Part shown: piece by piece, positions 37,363 to 48,204 of the stretch
Position numbering within the stretch: position 1 is the first letter of the stretch
Layout of the letters: every line of letters begins with the position of its first letter
From: Sceloporus undulatus
Lineage: Eukaryota; Chordata; Lepidosauria; Squamata; Phrynosomatidae
Length of the DNA: 64,000 nt
Reading direction: 5' to 3'
Assembly: GCF_019175285.1 (NCBI RefSeq)
Contig: NC_056522.1
Location: 63,417,896-63,481,895 of the forward strand
Made by a program: the position numbers and the translations under genes
The notes under the pieces: model-generated
What the model was told of the DNA's origin: nothing
Database searches by the model: none
Seen by the model: the letters and a program-made list of their open reading frames with translations, nothing else

Positions 37363-38353
37363 AGCTCAAGCCTAAAAAGGACAAAAGGCACAGGCAATGA
37401 GCAAAAGCCACAATTGGAAACCACCCCCACCCCCATGGTCACACTCTCTGGCCCAAACTTGCAAAAGTCACACCCCACACTCTCACATCATCACAGCCAT
37501 GGCCAAAGAACCCCAGAACACAAACCCATAGGCCAAAGCCACAGTCCACACTTTGAAAACAGCAGCCATAGAAGAAAGCAACCCAGCATCCCCAAATCAG
37601 AAAAAGCAAGCCTATGGTGAGACTCTCTGTCCCACATGGGACCAAAGGAAAACTTTTGAAGCCACAGTCCACACTTTGAAAACAGGACAGCCATGAAGAA
37701 ATCAAGCAAGCACATCAAGGCCATAATCCACACATTAGAGCATGTCACCCTAAAAGGGAAAAAACCCAAAAAAGGCATCCCTGCACACACCAGACCCATC
37801 ATCCCCAATTCAGAAAATGCCAGTAGCAAAACCCACAATCCACACTTTGAAAAAAAAAAAACAACAACAACAACAACAAAAACCAGCACCCCACAGCAAA
37901 AGCATGGACACACTGTCTCACCCCATACCACCCCCCACAAGAAGAAGGTAAAATCCATCAACTTACCGGTAGAGAAATTGCTGATGGCCGGTCTTGATCC
38001 GAAGATGGCAAAAGCCAGAAAAATTCCAAAGCCAGAAAGCCAGGAACAGTCTGAACCGCAACTAAGAGTTGGAGCTCCAAAGAGACTCTTTCTCACCAGT
38101 CCGCAGGGCCAGACAAAGGGGGCAGATCAATGGAAGCCGGCTTTTATTTCTCAAGGCAAGCCACCCCCCCCCAATTTCGTTAGCCAATCCAATTGATTGG
38201 CTTGATTTCGCAAGCCAATCACTGCTGCCTAACGAAATTCAAAATTCGCGCCACAGCTAAGCCTAACCGTTAGCCCTGGAAATCCCTGGAAAGCCAGTAG
38301 ATGCACTTTGCATCATTTGAATTTCGCGCCGAAAAGAATTTCGTAACCCGAAA

Positions 38354-38453
38354 NNNNNNNNNNNNNNNNNNNNNNNNNNNNNNNNNNNNNNNNNNNNNNN
38401 NNNNNNNNNNNNNNNNNNNNNNNNNNNNNNNNNNNNNNNNNNNNNNNNNNNNN
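38354..38453. other. Assembly gap (100 N)
   Basis: Exactly 100 N's. The 24 bases before it (38330-38353) and the 24 bases after it (38454-38477) are identical, so the gap may represent an unmerged overlap or a collapsed subterminal repeat in the Tigger. Confidence 0.99.
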
Positions 38454-38574
38454 CGAAAAGAATTTCGTAACCCGAAAAATCTTTCGTAACCCGAAACAGT
38501 TTTTTCCAAGCGGCGAATTTCGTATCCCGAAAAATTCGTAACCCGATCATTTCGTATCCCGGGGTACCAGTGTA

Positions 38575-38754
38575 CGCCTCAGACACATAGCCTGGACGTA
38601 ATTTTATACAATATTTTAAAATAATTTTATGCATGAAACAAAGCTTGTGCACATTGGACCATCAGAAAGCAAAGGTATCACCGTCTGAGCCACTCATGTA
38701 AAAGGTTTTGGATTTTGGAGGGTTTTGGTTTTTGGATAAGGAATGTTCAACCTG
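38575..38754 (+). mobile_element. MER2-like Tigger-group element, right part
   Basis: Continuation of the element begun at 34328. Its end, read in reverse, is CAGGTTGAACATTCCTTATC, the inverted partner of the left terminus, followed by TA. The inner Tigger sits at a TA within it. Confidence 0.75.
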
Positions 38755-40783
38755 TATCTTGTTTTGTAAGTCAGCATCTGCAGTCCTCAATAACTTGTTT
38801 TGAAAAGCAGGGTAAATGAGTTTACATGATTAAAATGTGTATGCAATAAAGGTTACATGCACAATCTATTTTTTACAGGTAACTTTAACAAATTTACTGA
38901 AGATTAATCAAGACATTTCTTTGATGATTTTCAATTTCTCTGTGTCTTCTGTTAATGAATAGATTTAGCTCCATCTGCCATCTAGCGGTTGCATATGAAT
39001 TTGCCTTGGATTTCAAGAAATGTAGTTTGTCCCATTGCGTAAATTCTCTGTGTCCTGACATTGATTAATGTAAACCATTGGTTAAAATGATTTGGAAGTG
39101 AGCCTGCTGTAGAAGCACATTTATAATGCTTTGGGCAAACGTACAGTATTCTCCTAGAGATGAGAAATAGTATGTTAAAATCAAGCTATAACATAAAGAG
39201 GAAAATTAGGCAAATCGTTTTTTAAACTACAGTGGTTGGCTTAAATTGGAATTTCAGAATTAACAGAATTCAAGAATTAAATTATTCATTGTGTTATTAA
39301 CTAACTGTAAGACAAACATTATTGAGAACCTAACAAATTTTACATTTCCCATCAGATTGTTTACACAAAGCCCAAGTATGCTGGATTTTTGTAAAATGAC
39401 TTTGTTTTTGTAAGTCCTTCAAGATGAGGGAATTAGAAGGTTTAGCTCACAAGATCCAACCACTTACTTTACTTCATGACTAGACTGTGATATTTTAGTT
39501 AATTCCAAGGTTAAAATATTTTAAAGCAGTAAGTAGTAAAGGCAGAAAAAGAAAGACATGCTAAGACTTAAATCCATTAGATGAACTGAATCCATGGAAT
39601 CTAGTGTTGACTCAGCTACAAGTAAATTTCCATAGGTTCGGTTGGCCTACTATAGTTGGATTTTGGCCTAAAACATTTACAGCCATATTATTCATTTTAG
39701 GACATCATTTCAATAAGAGTTAATACTGAACTTTTAAATATACACTTATTAGGGATGATGTTACATTGAATACAGTGGGACTTTTTCAGAAATAAATTGT
39801 TTTGAATTACAAATCTGCAACTATTTATATGGCTCAACGTTCTTGTATTCACAGAACTGTAATCAGTAGGCTTACAATGCTTATCACTTGTTGGACAGGT
39901 AGGATATGTGTGAAGAGAGTCGTCAAACCCCCCCTTGCAAAAACACACAAGTGATTTATGCTATCAGAATTGGCAGTGTTGATTGTGTCTGAGATATGTG
40001 TAGTTTAGTGCTGGATGCAGAGCTTTTCTGCTGCAAACAATTTTTCTGCTGCTTTTCAAGCTGATTTTTTTGGCAGAACTTGTGGATTTCAAATATTTTT
40101 CTGGTCAGGGTGGAGCATCCGTGGATAGCCTCACCCATTATTGTCAATGGTGGTGCATGCATGCGGCTGCACCAGTGTGGTCATGTGCATGTTGCTCATC
40201 TATTGGCAATAATGGGACTTGCGGTCTTGTGCTTTTTAGTATCGGGGAAGGGGCTGGAATGAAACCCCCGGCAATATAGAGGGCCAACTGTAGTAAAAAT
40301 TAAACTTGATAAGAGTTACTTGATTATATCCCACAACTTAGTGATAAATAAAAAATAATTTCAAACAATTGTGTTATCATACAAGCAATTATTTCTGACC
40401 TGTCTCTAAAACTGTTTTGAAGGCACTTGTATCATCATCATCATCATCACCACCTCCTCCTTCTCCTCCTCCATTGTTAGTTGCCACTATGTACCTACCC
40501 CTTGTTTAAAGTTTAAAGCAATGGCAAGGATATTTTTTGTTAGGAGTTACATTCATTGGGGTAATATGTTGAAGAGATAGGAAGGCATATGTTCAAGCTA
40601 GCACTGAGCAAGACCACTTTATTTATATTCCAAGTGGCTCATAAATTATTTTTAAAAAGCAGTACTATTGTATTAAAAGATTATTAAATTGCTTATTATT
40701 ATACAACACCTGAATTAAAAACATTTTTAAAAACAGTAACTGTATTTTCTTTTGCCTTTCTTGCCCAAGAAGAAGAGACAGAT
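38755..40783. other. Intergenic AT-rich DNA
   Basis: No gene found. Contains the Tigger-like end at 40100-40290 and an ATC/TCC triplet run at about 40430-40475. Confidence 0.4.
40100..40290 (-). mobile_element. Tigger-like MITE end
   Basis: Reversed from 40290 it reads CAGTTGGCCCTCTATATTGC after TA, and the interior has the ACCACCATTGACAATAATGG type core. Its other end was not found. Confidence 0.5.
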
Positions 40784-41227
40784 TTTTAGATTGTAAACCT
40801 GAGGGCAGGGAACTGTCTAATTAAACAGATTGTATGTACAGTGCTGTGTAAATTTACAGCGCTTTATAAATAAAGGTTAATTGTGGCGGGATACAGACGG
40901 GCAGGGGAGGACGTCTTGGAGGTGTATTTAGCTGAATGCGGAGCCTCCAGACGGCCCGCCCCGGGGGCGTGCTTCAGGTGTTGGAGCTTCCACACGGGGG
41001 GCAGTGAAGACGCCTCACCTGGGTCCGTTTCGGACCCGTAGCTTCCAAACCGCCGCCTCGGAGGACGCTGCAAAAAGAGAAGCAGCTTCCGCACGGGCGG
41101 CCCAAACCGCGGCTTTTTTTTCTTTTGCCGGCTGGTGGATGCGCAGCTGCGCAGCTACAGCGCTAAGCAGCGGCAGAAGGCCTGTCTGCGCATTTAAAGC
41201 GCCCAAGCCCCTTTAAACTTTCTCTCA

Positions 41228-41400
41228 TCTACGAGGCCATGGAGGCTGGCATCTATGTGCCAGGGAACCCCAGCATCAACATCACAGGCCAGCAGATCGG
41301 GCCCCTGATACTGGCTGACTGTGCCTACCCCATTCGGAAGTGGCTCATGACCCCCTTGAAGAGAAAGAGAAGAAGAAAGCAGGGGAGACTGTGAGGAATG
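41228..41400 (+). pseudogene. Harbinger transposase remnant (DDE_Tnp_4 C-terminal part)
   Basis: Reads YEAMEAGIYVPGNPS..., then GPLILADCAYPIRKWLMTPL and a basic tail to a stop. The ADCAYPIRKWLM segment corresponds to the GDAAYPLxPWLMxP motif around the second catalytic Asp of PIF/Harbinger (HARBI1-type) transposases. The N-terminal two thirds and the catalytic residues before it are missing. An AATAAA lies downstream near 41502. Confidence 0.65.
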
Positions 41401-41896
41401 CCCTGGCAGATTTTTTTCTGACAAGGAGAATCTGAAGGATGGCTCCTGTGCCATCATCTGTGATGTCAGAGTGCATTGTACTGTAATAGCATAAGCACAT
41501 GAATAAATGTATCCCATTATCCACAGTTTGAGTCTGCCTATCATTCCTGATCTGTGATGTGGGCATGTTTTGCCACGTGCCTGAGGGGGACACACACAAA
41601 CACACACACACAAAAGGTCTCCTGGCACATGTTTTCCTGGGTCATAAAGATACATCAGCTCCAACTGCCAATTGCCCCTTTGACAATGTATCAATCCCCC
41701 TCAAATTCAAGGTTTCCCAATGGCCCATTTGAATGTATCAATAGGGCACCCAGAGGGCATCTATTGGGGGAGAGATTCAAACTGCTCCTCTGAAAACTTT
41801 CATTGGCCTGGGACCACCGTGGCCTAACGGCTCAGAGCCGCAGGTGCCCATATATACCCGTGCGCAACTGTGCAAGACCCCAGGACGGTGATCGAC

Positions 41897-43019
41897 ATGG
41901 CAGAGCCACGCAGAAGGGTCCCGGTCCGAATCGCTTATTGGACCGATGATGACGTCGGGATCCTCCTTGGCTTCCTGATGCCACAGGCAGCCGCCAGGAG
42001 GGTGATGGCTAGCACCAACAAGCCCAACCGGGGGCATTTTCTCGAGGCATCTCGTGCCCTCCGAAACCAAGGGTTTCAAAGAACGCTGCACCAATGCAGA
42101 GTGAAGTTTAAAACTCTGAAGGCAGCGTTCTTTGAAACCCTGGAGGATTTCGGAGAGGCGCCCCCGGTTGACAGGCAGCCACCATTCTTCTCGCGGCTGA
42201 AGGACCTGTGGATCAGGGGAGATCGGCCCAGACCAGAAGATCGCCGTCCTCCAGGTAAGCCAGAGCTCTTGCCATGCCCTGTCCTCCCCTCCTTGACCCT
42301 TCCCTTGCCCTCCTCTCCTTCCTGCATGGTGCCAATGCCATCCCTCCTGTTCCCTTCTGCAGGCGTGCGGCGGAGGCGGAGGGAGGGAGGGAGGGCACCC
42401 TGCCAGGTCGCCCTCTCCACCATCCTCGGGGGACGAGGATGTCCCTGAGGGTGGGCCACAGCCAGGACCAGCTGCTGTGGCCCCTCCGCAGCCAGAGCAG
42501 GCTCCTCTGGCGGCAGGTAGGTCCCCAGGGTGAGGGGTGGGGGTTGCCTGCCTGCAGCCCCCACGACACTTGTGCCCTCCTCTGCCATGCCAGCATGGTA
42601 ACTTGGGCCTTTCCTTCCTCTTTTGCAGGGCTTGAAGTCTTCGCTGCTGTTGCTGCCGCCGAGGAAGAGGAGCCTGGGCCGAGCCGCCGCCTGCCAGGAC
42701 AGCCAGGGCACTTGGCCCTCGATGCCAGTGCCCTGGATCGTGTCCTCCAAGCCCGGCAGCAAGGTAAGTGTAGAGGTGAACCCAGGGAAGGGAGTGGGGG
42801 GCACCCAGAAACCCTGCCTGTGGGAGAGGGTGATGGGCTCCACAGGCTGATTCTAACCATCCTCTTTCTTTTCCCCCCACAGAGAACCGGACGGAGAGGA
42901 GGTTCGCTGCGCTGGAGGAGAAAGTGGACAAGCTGGAGGAGAGAGTCTCCTCCATGGAAGAGACCCTCCAGGAACTCCTCCGCCGGCTGCCCGCCCCACC
43001 GCCTCCTCCCCCTCCCTGA
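41897..43019 (+). CDS. Harbinger Myb/SANT-like protein with C-terminal coiled coil, 4 exons (inferred)
   Basis: Exon a (41897-42254, donor GTAAGC) encodes a trihelix Myb/SANT-like DNA-binding domain: YWTDDDVGILLGFL, NRGHFLEASRALRNQGF, then TLHQCRVKFKTLKAAFFETL. Exon b (acceptor near 42362, end 42516) is Pro/acidic linker (SPSPPSSGDEDVPEGG). Exon c (42629-42763) ends LDRVLQARQQ. Exon d (42883-43019) is a heptad coiled coil (RRFAALEEKVDKLEERVSSM...) ending in a Pro run and TGA; AATAAA follows at about 43138. A TATATA box sits at about 41849. Exons b, c and d join in phase. The a-b junction is in frame only if an acceptor 13 or 19 nt further in is used, or if there is a small indel in the GGGA run. 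Harbinger ORF2 proteins help the transposase bind the ends; NAIF1 is a domesticated relative. Confidence 0.6.
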
Positions 43020-43270
43020 AGCAGCTTCCCTCCCCTGCCCCCTCTGCCATCCCCCCTTCACCACCCCCTTTTCCCCCCCCCCCCCTTCTTTTTGTACATA
43101 TTGTATATAGAAAAAAAGTTTTATTGTTGTTATTGTAAATAAAAAGTTTATTTTTTAAAAAAATTTGTGTGGTTAATTATGCGCAACTGCGGCAGTGTGG
43201 CTGTGAGTGTGAATGGGACAGCTTAGGCGCAACTGTGCAGTCTAAAGCTAGGCAGGAGTGGTGTGAGGTA

Positions 43271-43400
43271 GCAATGTCCAAACTCTGTCCTTCCAGGTGT
43301 TTGGACTTCATCTCCCAGAATCCCAGACCACAGGGCAAGGTGGCTGGGGATTCTGGGAGATGAAGTCCAAACGCCTAGAAGGACAGAGTTTGGAGATTGC
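43271..43400. mobile_element. Palindromic MITE, ~54-bp arms, nested in the Harbinger-like element
   Basis: Arms 43271-43324 and 43347-43400 are reverse complements with about three mismatches and a 22-nt loop. The arm contains GGACTTCATCTCCCAGAATC, a motif common to short palindromic squamate repeats. Confidence 0.75.
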
Positions 43401-43978
43401 TGGTTTGGGGACCAGTGAGCCAGACATGGTGGGAGGAGAGAACAGGAAGGGTAGAATAGAGTAGATAGGGCTGGGAGGGAACACATGCCCTGGGAGGCGA
43501 AATGATGTCTTTATGGGACATCATGGGACCTAGTGCCTTGTCAGTGCTCCCTGCCCCTTGATCCCAGGCCCCCTCTAGTTGCCCTTTGCCTTTGGGGGCA
43601 AGTTTAGAGGGCATCAAAAGGTCTTGGGCACATTCAAGCTCTGGGGTCTCTTTTTTTTTTTCCTTTGCCGGCAGAAAGCCTATGTGCGCATTTAAAGTGC
43701 CCAAGCCCCTTTAAACTTTCCCCCCCGCTCTGCCCAAAAACAATGGTGGTCTCCTGCCAGCTGGTGATCAGCTGGTGTTGGCATCCTTGTCCGCTTGCAC
43801 TTTGCCAGTGTCAGCAGCATCATAGATGCCTCCTCTCCTTTGGTCCCCGCGCTCCTGCTGAATCTGCAATGCGCAGCCACAGCTGTCTCCGCTGCCACCG
43901 CTGTCCCCCTGCCATCTCCCCTCACCTCCTTTGTACATATGTCAATATTTACAGTTTTAGCGTTTTTTATTGTTAGGT

Positions 43979-44851
43979 GAAAATGGCAGAGGAATGTGTG
44001 TAGGGGTGCACTTTAAAGTCCAAACTTTCCAAGCAGCGCATGCGTACATGTTGCTCTAGAGTTAGGGTTAGGGTTAGGGTTACGAGGCTTAAAATGCGCC
44101 GCAGCTGTGCCTCAGCTTCCACAGCTGCATGGCAGCGGATGTTGCAATTAAAGCCTGACTGCAAACTGCGCATGTTCCAAGACCCCAACTCACTATGCGA
44201 CGGAGCTTTTAAATGGGCAACTTAAAGTAGCGGCGTAGCAATTCTGGTGTACCGGTGCAGCAGCTCTCATGGCTTCTTCCCCTTCTCGATATGTGTCAGC
44301 ATTCAGGTAGGACTGCTCCAGTTTCTGCAGTTACTCCAGTTTCTGGGACCATATAGCTATGAGGTCAGCCGTCTCAGTATGAGACCAAGACGTCCCCCTG
44401 CCTTTTTTCAGGGTGCTGGTGGATGGCTGAGCCATCCTGCCTGGTGGCATAAGGGAGCCGCCACACAGCTGTGCCAGGAGCAGCCAAACTGTGCCCGTTC
44501 CCAGGTGAGAATGGCGCAGGAATGTATGTAGGGGGTCACTTTAAATCCCAAACTTTCCCTTTTCGCTTTCTACAACCAAAACATCCGCCGGCAAAAGTTA
44601 CAACTTCCAGCGGTTCTAGCAACGCATGCGCACCACTGGCTCTAGGGTTAGGGTTACGAGGCTTAAAATGCGCCGGAGCTGTGCCTCAGCTTCCACAGCT
44701 CCATGGCAGCGGATGTTGCAATTAAAGCTTGGCTGCAAACCACGCATGTCCCGGACCCCGACCCATTATGCGACGCAGCTGACACGGAGCTTTTAAACCG
44801 GCAACTTATATTTGCGGCGTAGCAATTCTGATGTATCGGTGCAGCAGCTTA
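43979..44851 (+). repeat. Direct duplication (~290-345 bp units) carrying telomere-like TTAGGG repeats
   Basis: Units at about 43979-44268 and 44507-44851 align throughout: GGCAGAGGAATGTGTGTAGG / GGCGCAGGAATGTATGTAGG, then TTAGGG repeats, then GAGGCTTAAAATGCGCCG and on to TGCAGCAGCT. TTAGGG-type runs lie at 44061-44082 (about 3.5 units) and 44644-44656 (2 units). Confidence 0.8.
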
Positions 44852-45093
44852 CAGACGGAGCTGCACAGGTACGCCGCAAATCAAAAAGAAGCGGAAAAAA
44901 GCAGCACCTTTTTAATGCCGCTTCTTCCCGCTTGGGGCGTGCGGGGGGCGTGTTCATGACGGCATTCAGGTAAAGCCTGTCTGAAGGCTCTACCTTCATG
45001 ACGTCATGAGTACATCCCTTTTTGCCCGTCTGTAACCCGCCATCGTTAAGGAAAAAGCAACATGGAATATACAGTAAATGAAATAAAACATGT

Positions 45094-45711
45094 ATGTGAG
45101 AGTCAGGGTGACTCAGCAGAAGCCAATTGAGAACCACACAGGTGTAAATGGTAATACAATTAATAAGTCCTGAATGCCAAGGACAAGAAATGTAAAGTGG
45201 ATAATTGGACACACCTGACAATTGTTAAGTGGTCAAGGCTGAGATGATGAAATCATTAATTGTGGGATGAACCGAGAGAACCAATGAGAATGATGTACAC
45301 GCCTACTGGGTGGAAACAGACAACAGTGGGTGGTACCATGCATTGACTATAATAATGACTATGCATCCCAATGTATTTTGTGGGTTGTAGAGTGGATAGT
45401 GAGGAGTAGTGTATTGTTGTGTTGGATAGTTTGGAGCTGTATATAGTAGAATAAAGTAGATCTTTTATTTAAGACTACCGAGTTGTCTGGTGTCTTGGGT
45501 GAAGCTACAAGAACCAGCTGGATCCTGAAGAAGGGTGAAGACTTCTGTGGAAGCAAGAGTGAGAAGGCTTGGAGAGTTTGTCAGGGTCTTCAGCCTATTC
45601 TCTGTAACTCTTGCTAAGCTATAACTACTGGCCAAAACTGGTCAGCGCGGTGCACAACCAGGTGGTGAGTTCAAGCCAGAGGTGAAGAGCTACAACTCCC
45701 ATCATCCCTGA
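45094..45711 (+). mobile_element. Candidate solo LTR (fossil), family unknown
   Basis: Starts TGTGAGAGTCAGGG and ends CCCTGACA, so the ends are TG...CA and roughly complementary. A TATATA-like stretch and AATAAA near 45430-45455, followed by a CTTTTATTTAAGACTACC stretch, look like a promoter and R/U5 region. No matching target duplication was seen and no second copy is present, so the assignment is tentative. Confidence 0.35.
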
Positions 45712-46959
45712 CAAATAATAATTATTATTATTATAATTTCTGAAATAATCATTTCCAGAGTATTTTTAAATTAGTCCAAAGGGCACAGGTTTGGCCAATC
45801 CTTGCTTAAAGCATAGATTAAGAGACACATTTTCAGATATATATATATATATATATATATATTTGAATTGCTAGGAAAAATGCAGATGTTGGAAGGAAGG
45901 AGTTAATACCCCAAAAAGGGAGAAAGATGGGCAAAGGACAAATGCGTGAATGTGATACCTTGGATTACTAAGGTCCCAGCTAAATGATTATTAAGAGTGC
46001 TAAACGTATAGTAAAGTAACACAGTTCTTCTGGCAGGTATAGAGATTGGATAGGGACTTGGAAGAACTAAAGGAATAAAGATATTTGAAAAAGTAAGTTG
46101 AGATGGATTCAGTAAGAAATAGCAAGTCAATGAAAGCAGTGTAGCAATGCATGCAGAGATATGAGCAAAGTGTGATACATTAAAAGAGGTAGAAAAATTT
46201 AAATAGGAAAAAAGTAAGACTAAGAAGCAAACTAGAAAAAAGATGAAAATTACAGTAGTCCATCTGCAAAAGAGTAGAAAAATAAACCATTGTATTTGCT
46301 AACAAAAATGGGAGGGTGATTTTAGCAAGATTTAAGTGTCAAAATGAGTGTTTGGGAAGCAATCTGAATAAAAGAGCATCAGAATTATCAAAAAACATTA
46401 AGTTTCTATACTTGGGAAGAAGGAAAAAGTGATGAAATACCTACAAAAAGAGAGATAAGAAACATGACTCATTTGAAGGACACAAAATTAAGATACCAAG
46501 ACCTTGTGAGCTATTTAAGATACTAGAAGGGTAAGATAATGAAGGCAGAAGTAGCAAAGCAGGATTGCAGGTTGTCTCAGCACAGCTGAGCTACTGAATA
46601 CTAAATGTGTAACAAGATCAAGGAAATGACATGCACTCATGGAAGGAGGGAAATTTCATTTGAAAAGGGGAAAAAAATGAATAACTTCAAAGAAACAGAA
46701 ACCTGACAAAAACATGGAGGAAATGGACCATAAGGTCCTTCACTTTAATTATCTCAGAGTCCCTAAATTCAGTGTAAAACCTTCGTATTCAGCTTGACTT
46801 TGATTAAGCATAAATAGTATGGGATCTGTGATCTAAATGGAGCAGGAAAGAAGGTTGTGAGTAATATTAGGACAAGGAAGCTGGTGGTTGCATTGGCCTT
46901 CAAGATCAGGAGGATGTACTTAAAATCAAATTGTCCAGGAAAGCCACCAGCAACACTGA
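45712..46959. other. Intergenic AT-rich DNA, no gene seen
   Basis: Contains a (TA)n run at about 45838-45861. Purine-rich sequence at 46190-46700 may be very old LINE debris, but I could not assign it. Confidence 0.4.
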
Positions 46960-47620
46960 CAGTAGCTGATAACAGAGCCTTTAGTTTAGTGGAAGTCAAG
47001 CAGACCTTGCAAAGAAGCAGTCCGAGGGCAGGTCAAGAATACGAGCCGAAGTCAGGATTCCAGGGATTCCAACGTTCCGAAAGTCAAGCCAAGTCAGGAT
47101 ACCGGGAAACAGCATAGTCAAACAGTCCAAGGTCAAAACAGCCAAGAGATAATGAAGTTCGGTCCGAGGTCAAGGTAACAAAGAATCCAGATACTAGGAG
47201 CTAGTGCTAGCAGCAATCACACCGAGGGATCATGCAATAAACTCTAGCAACCAGCATTAGTCTCTCTCCCACTTAAGTAAGGGAAACTCTCCCTTGTGCC
47301 ACCTGAGGCTGGTTGGCTAATTGCCTCTCGGCAATCCTCTGTGATCTGCGTCTGCAAGCACTCTCGGCCCTTCTCTCTTTGTAAGAAGGCACCTGCAGGC
47401 AAGCTTCGTCTCCAGAGTCACCACTAGGCTGTGGTACCATAGGAGGCCTCTCTTTGGCACTAGGACCTGGTTGAACCTCCTCCTCTGGGGCTGGAGGATC
47501 ACAGCTGGGACCTGGCAGGGCAGGAACAGCACCTGGTGTTGCCTCAATCAGCCCTTGCTCTGGAGGAGGCTCATCCTCCTCCTCCTCCTCCTCGAGCTGA
47601 TCTTGGCTGGCCATGACACA
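46960..47620 (-). mobile_element. Retroelement-like fragment (fossil), possibly LTR-type
   Basis: The minus strand opens [20 protein letters not shown], a 113-residue acidic, proline-rich frame, then grades into repeated AGTCAAG/GGTCAAG-rich DNA at 46990-47180 of a kind I recognise as a dispersed squamate repeat. It could be the start of an old retroelement coding region. Family and age not determined. Confidence 0.3.
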
Positions 47621-47874
47621 AATAAAGATACTTGGTGACTTAGGGATTTTTTTTTGTTTTTGTTAGGACCACAAAGAACATACTAATTTATTTTTCTTCA
47701 TGCACATGAGAGTTTTCTTTACCTACAGGTGTGTGTGGAAAGGGAGAGATTCTTTAATTTCAGAGCTTTTGAAAACCTTTCAATATGACCCTGACAGAGT
47801 TTTAAGATCCTTAGGGAAGGACTTCATAGGCACATTTTCTAAGGATATAGATGAAAGCCTTTGTGAGAGATTAG

Positions 47875-48172
47875 GGGCCGTTACAGATGGCCCTAAAAGG
47901 GCAATCAATCTGGTGTTCTTCCGGCCCAAAAAGGAGCAGCAAAATGCTACCCCTTTTTGGGGCGGATAAGGAAAGGCTTTCCTGCCACGGATCCAGGCTT
48001 TCGGCACTCCTGCAGAGTGCGGCATATAAACGCTGCTGAAGTGCTGTGATGCCGCCCACCATCTGGTCAGCATGACACCAGCTTGGAGGCTGCATTGGGA
48101 TGTGCATCATCAAAACACCACACCCCCACGCCGCCCCCAAGCTGGCGTATTGTGCCAGTCTGTTTTGCCAGT
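47875..48172 (+). mobile_element. Harbinger-like MITE, tentative
   Basis: GGGGCCGTTACAGATGGCCC at the left resembles the TGGCGGG(A/T)TACAGACGGGC terminus of the 4.2 kb element; the right end reversed CTGGCAAAACAGACTGGCAC is similar. GC-rich interior. Confidence 0.4.
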
Positions 48173-48204
48173 TGATTGACCTGTTCTCCTGCTAGCAAGT
48201 AAAT

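Larger units (their letters stand above)
34482..38572 (-). mobile_element. Complete Tigger (pogo/Tc1-mariner) DNA transposon, 4.09 kb
   Basis: Both ends begin CACTGGTACCCCGGG and continue TTACGAAAT or ATACGAAAT, giving a terminal inverted repeat of about 24 bp with one mismatch. TA dinucleotides flank the element (34480-34481 and 38573-38574), the expected target duplication. Subterminal copies of a CGTAACCCGAAA-type motif occur near both ends, plausible transposase-binding repeats. One uninterrupted transposase gene is on the minus strand. A 100-N gap lies inside the 5' part (38354-38453). The TIR match and open transposase suggest a young insertion. Confidence 0.92.
41105..43730 (+). repeat. 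Direct repeat flanking the Harbinger genes
   Basis: A T-run plus TTTTGCCGGC and then GCGCATTTAAAGCGCCCAAG / CCCCTTTAAACTTTC occurs at about 41112-41222 and again at about 43650-43728, with 43 kb-side unit shorter. The pair brackets the transposase remnant and the Myb gene. Confidence 0.6.
40884..45040 (+). mobile_element. Harbinger-like DNA transposon, ~4.2 kb, with two genes (one remnant)
   Basis: The left end TGGCGGGATACAGACGGGCA and the right end reversed TGGCGGGTTACAGACGGGCA form an inverted repeat with one mismatch. It contains a Harbinger-type DDE transposase remnant and a Myb/SANT-like gene on the same strand, the two-gene plan known for PIF/Harbinger. Internal direct duplications expand it. 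No clean 3-bp target duplication is visible; TTAA lies near both ends. Confidence 0.65.

Noticed and set aside
41777-43064. 255-392 aa minus-strand frames over the Harbinger Myb-like gene
   Set aside because: Antisense shadows of a GC-rich gene; the plus strand has splice sites, a SANT motif and a coiled coil.
44061-44082. Chromosome end or fusion scar at the TTAGGG run
   Set aside because: Only about 3.5 units, repeated at the equivalent place of a duplicated transposon segment.
47273-47614. A host gene encoding a 113-aa acidic protein
   Set aside because: No start context, conserved domain or exon structure; adjoining dispersed-repeat DNA favours a retroelement fragment.
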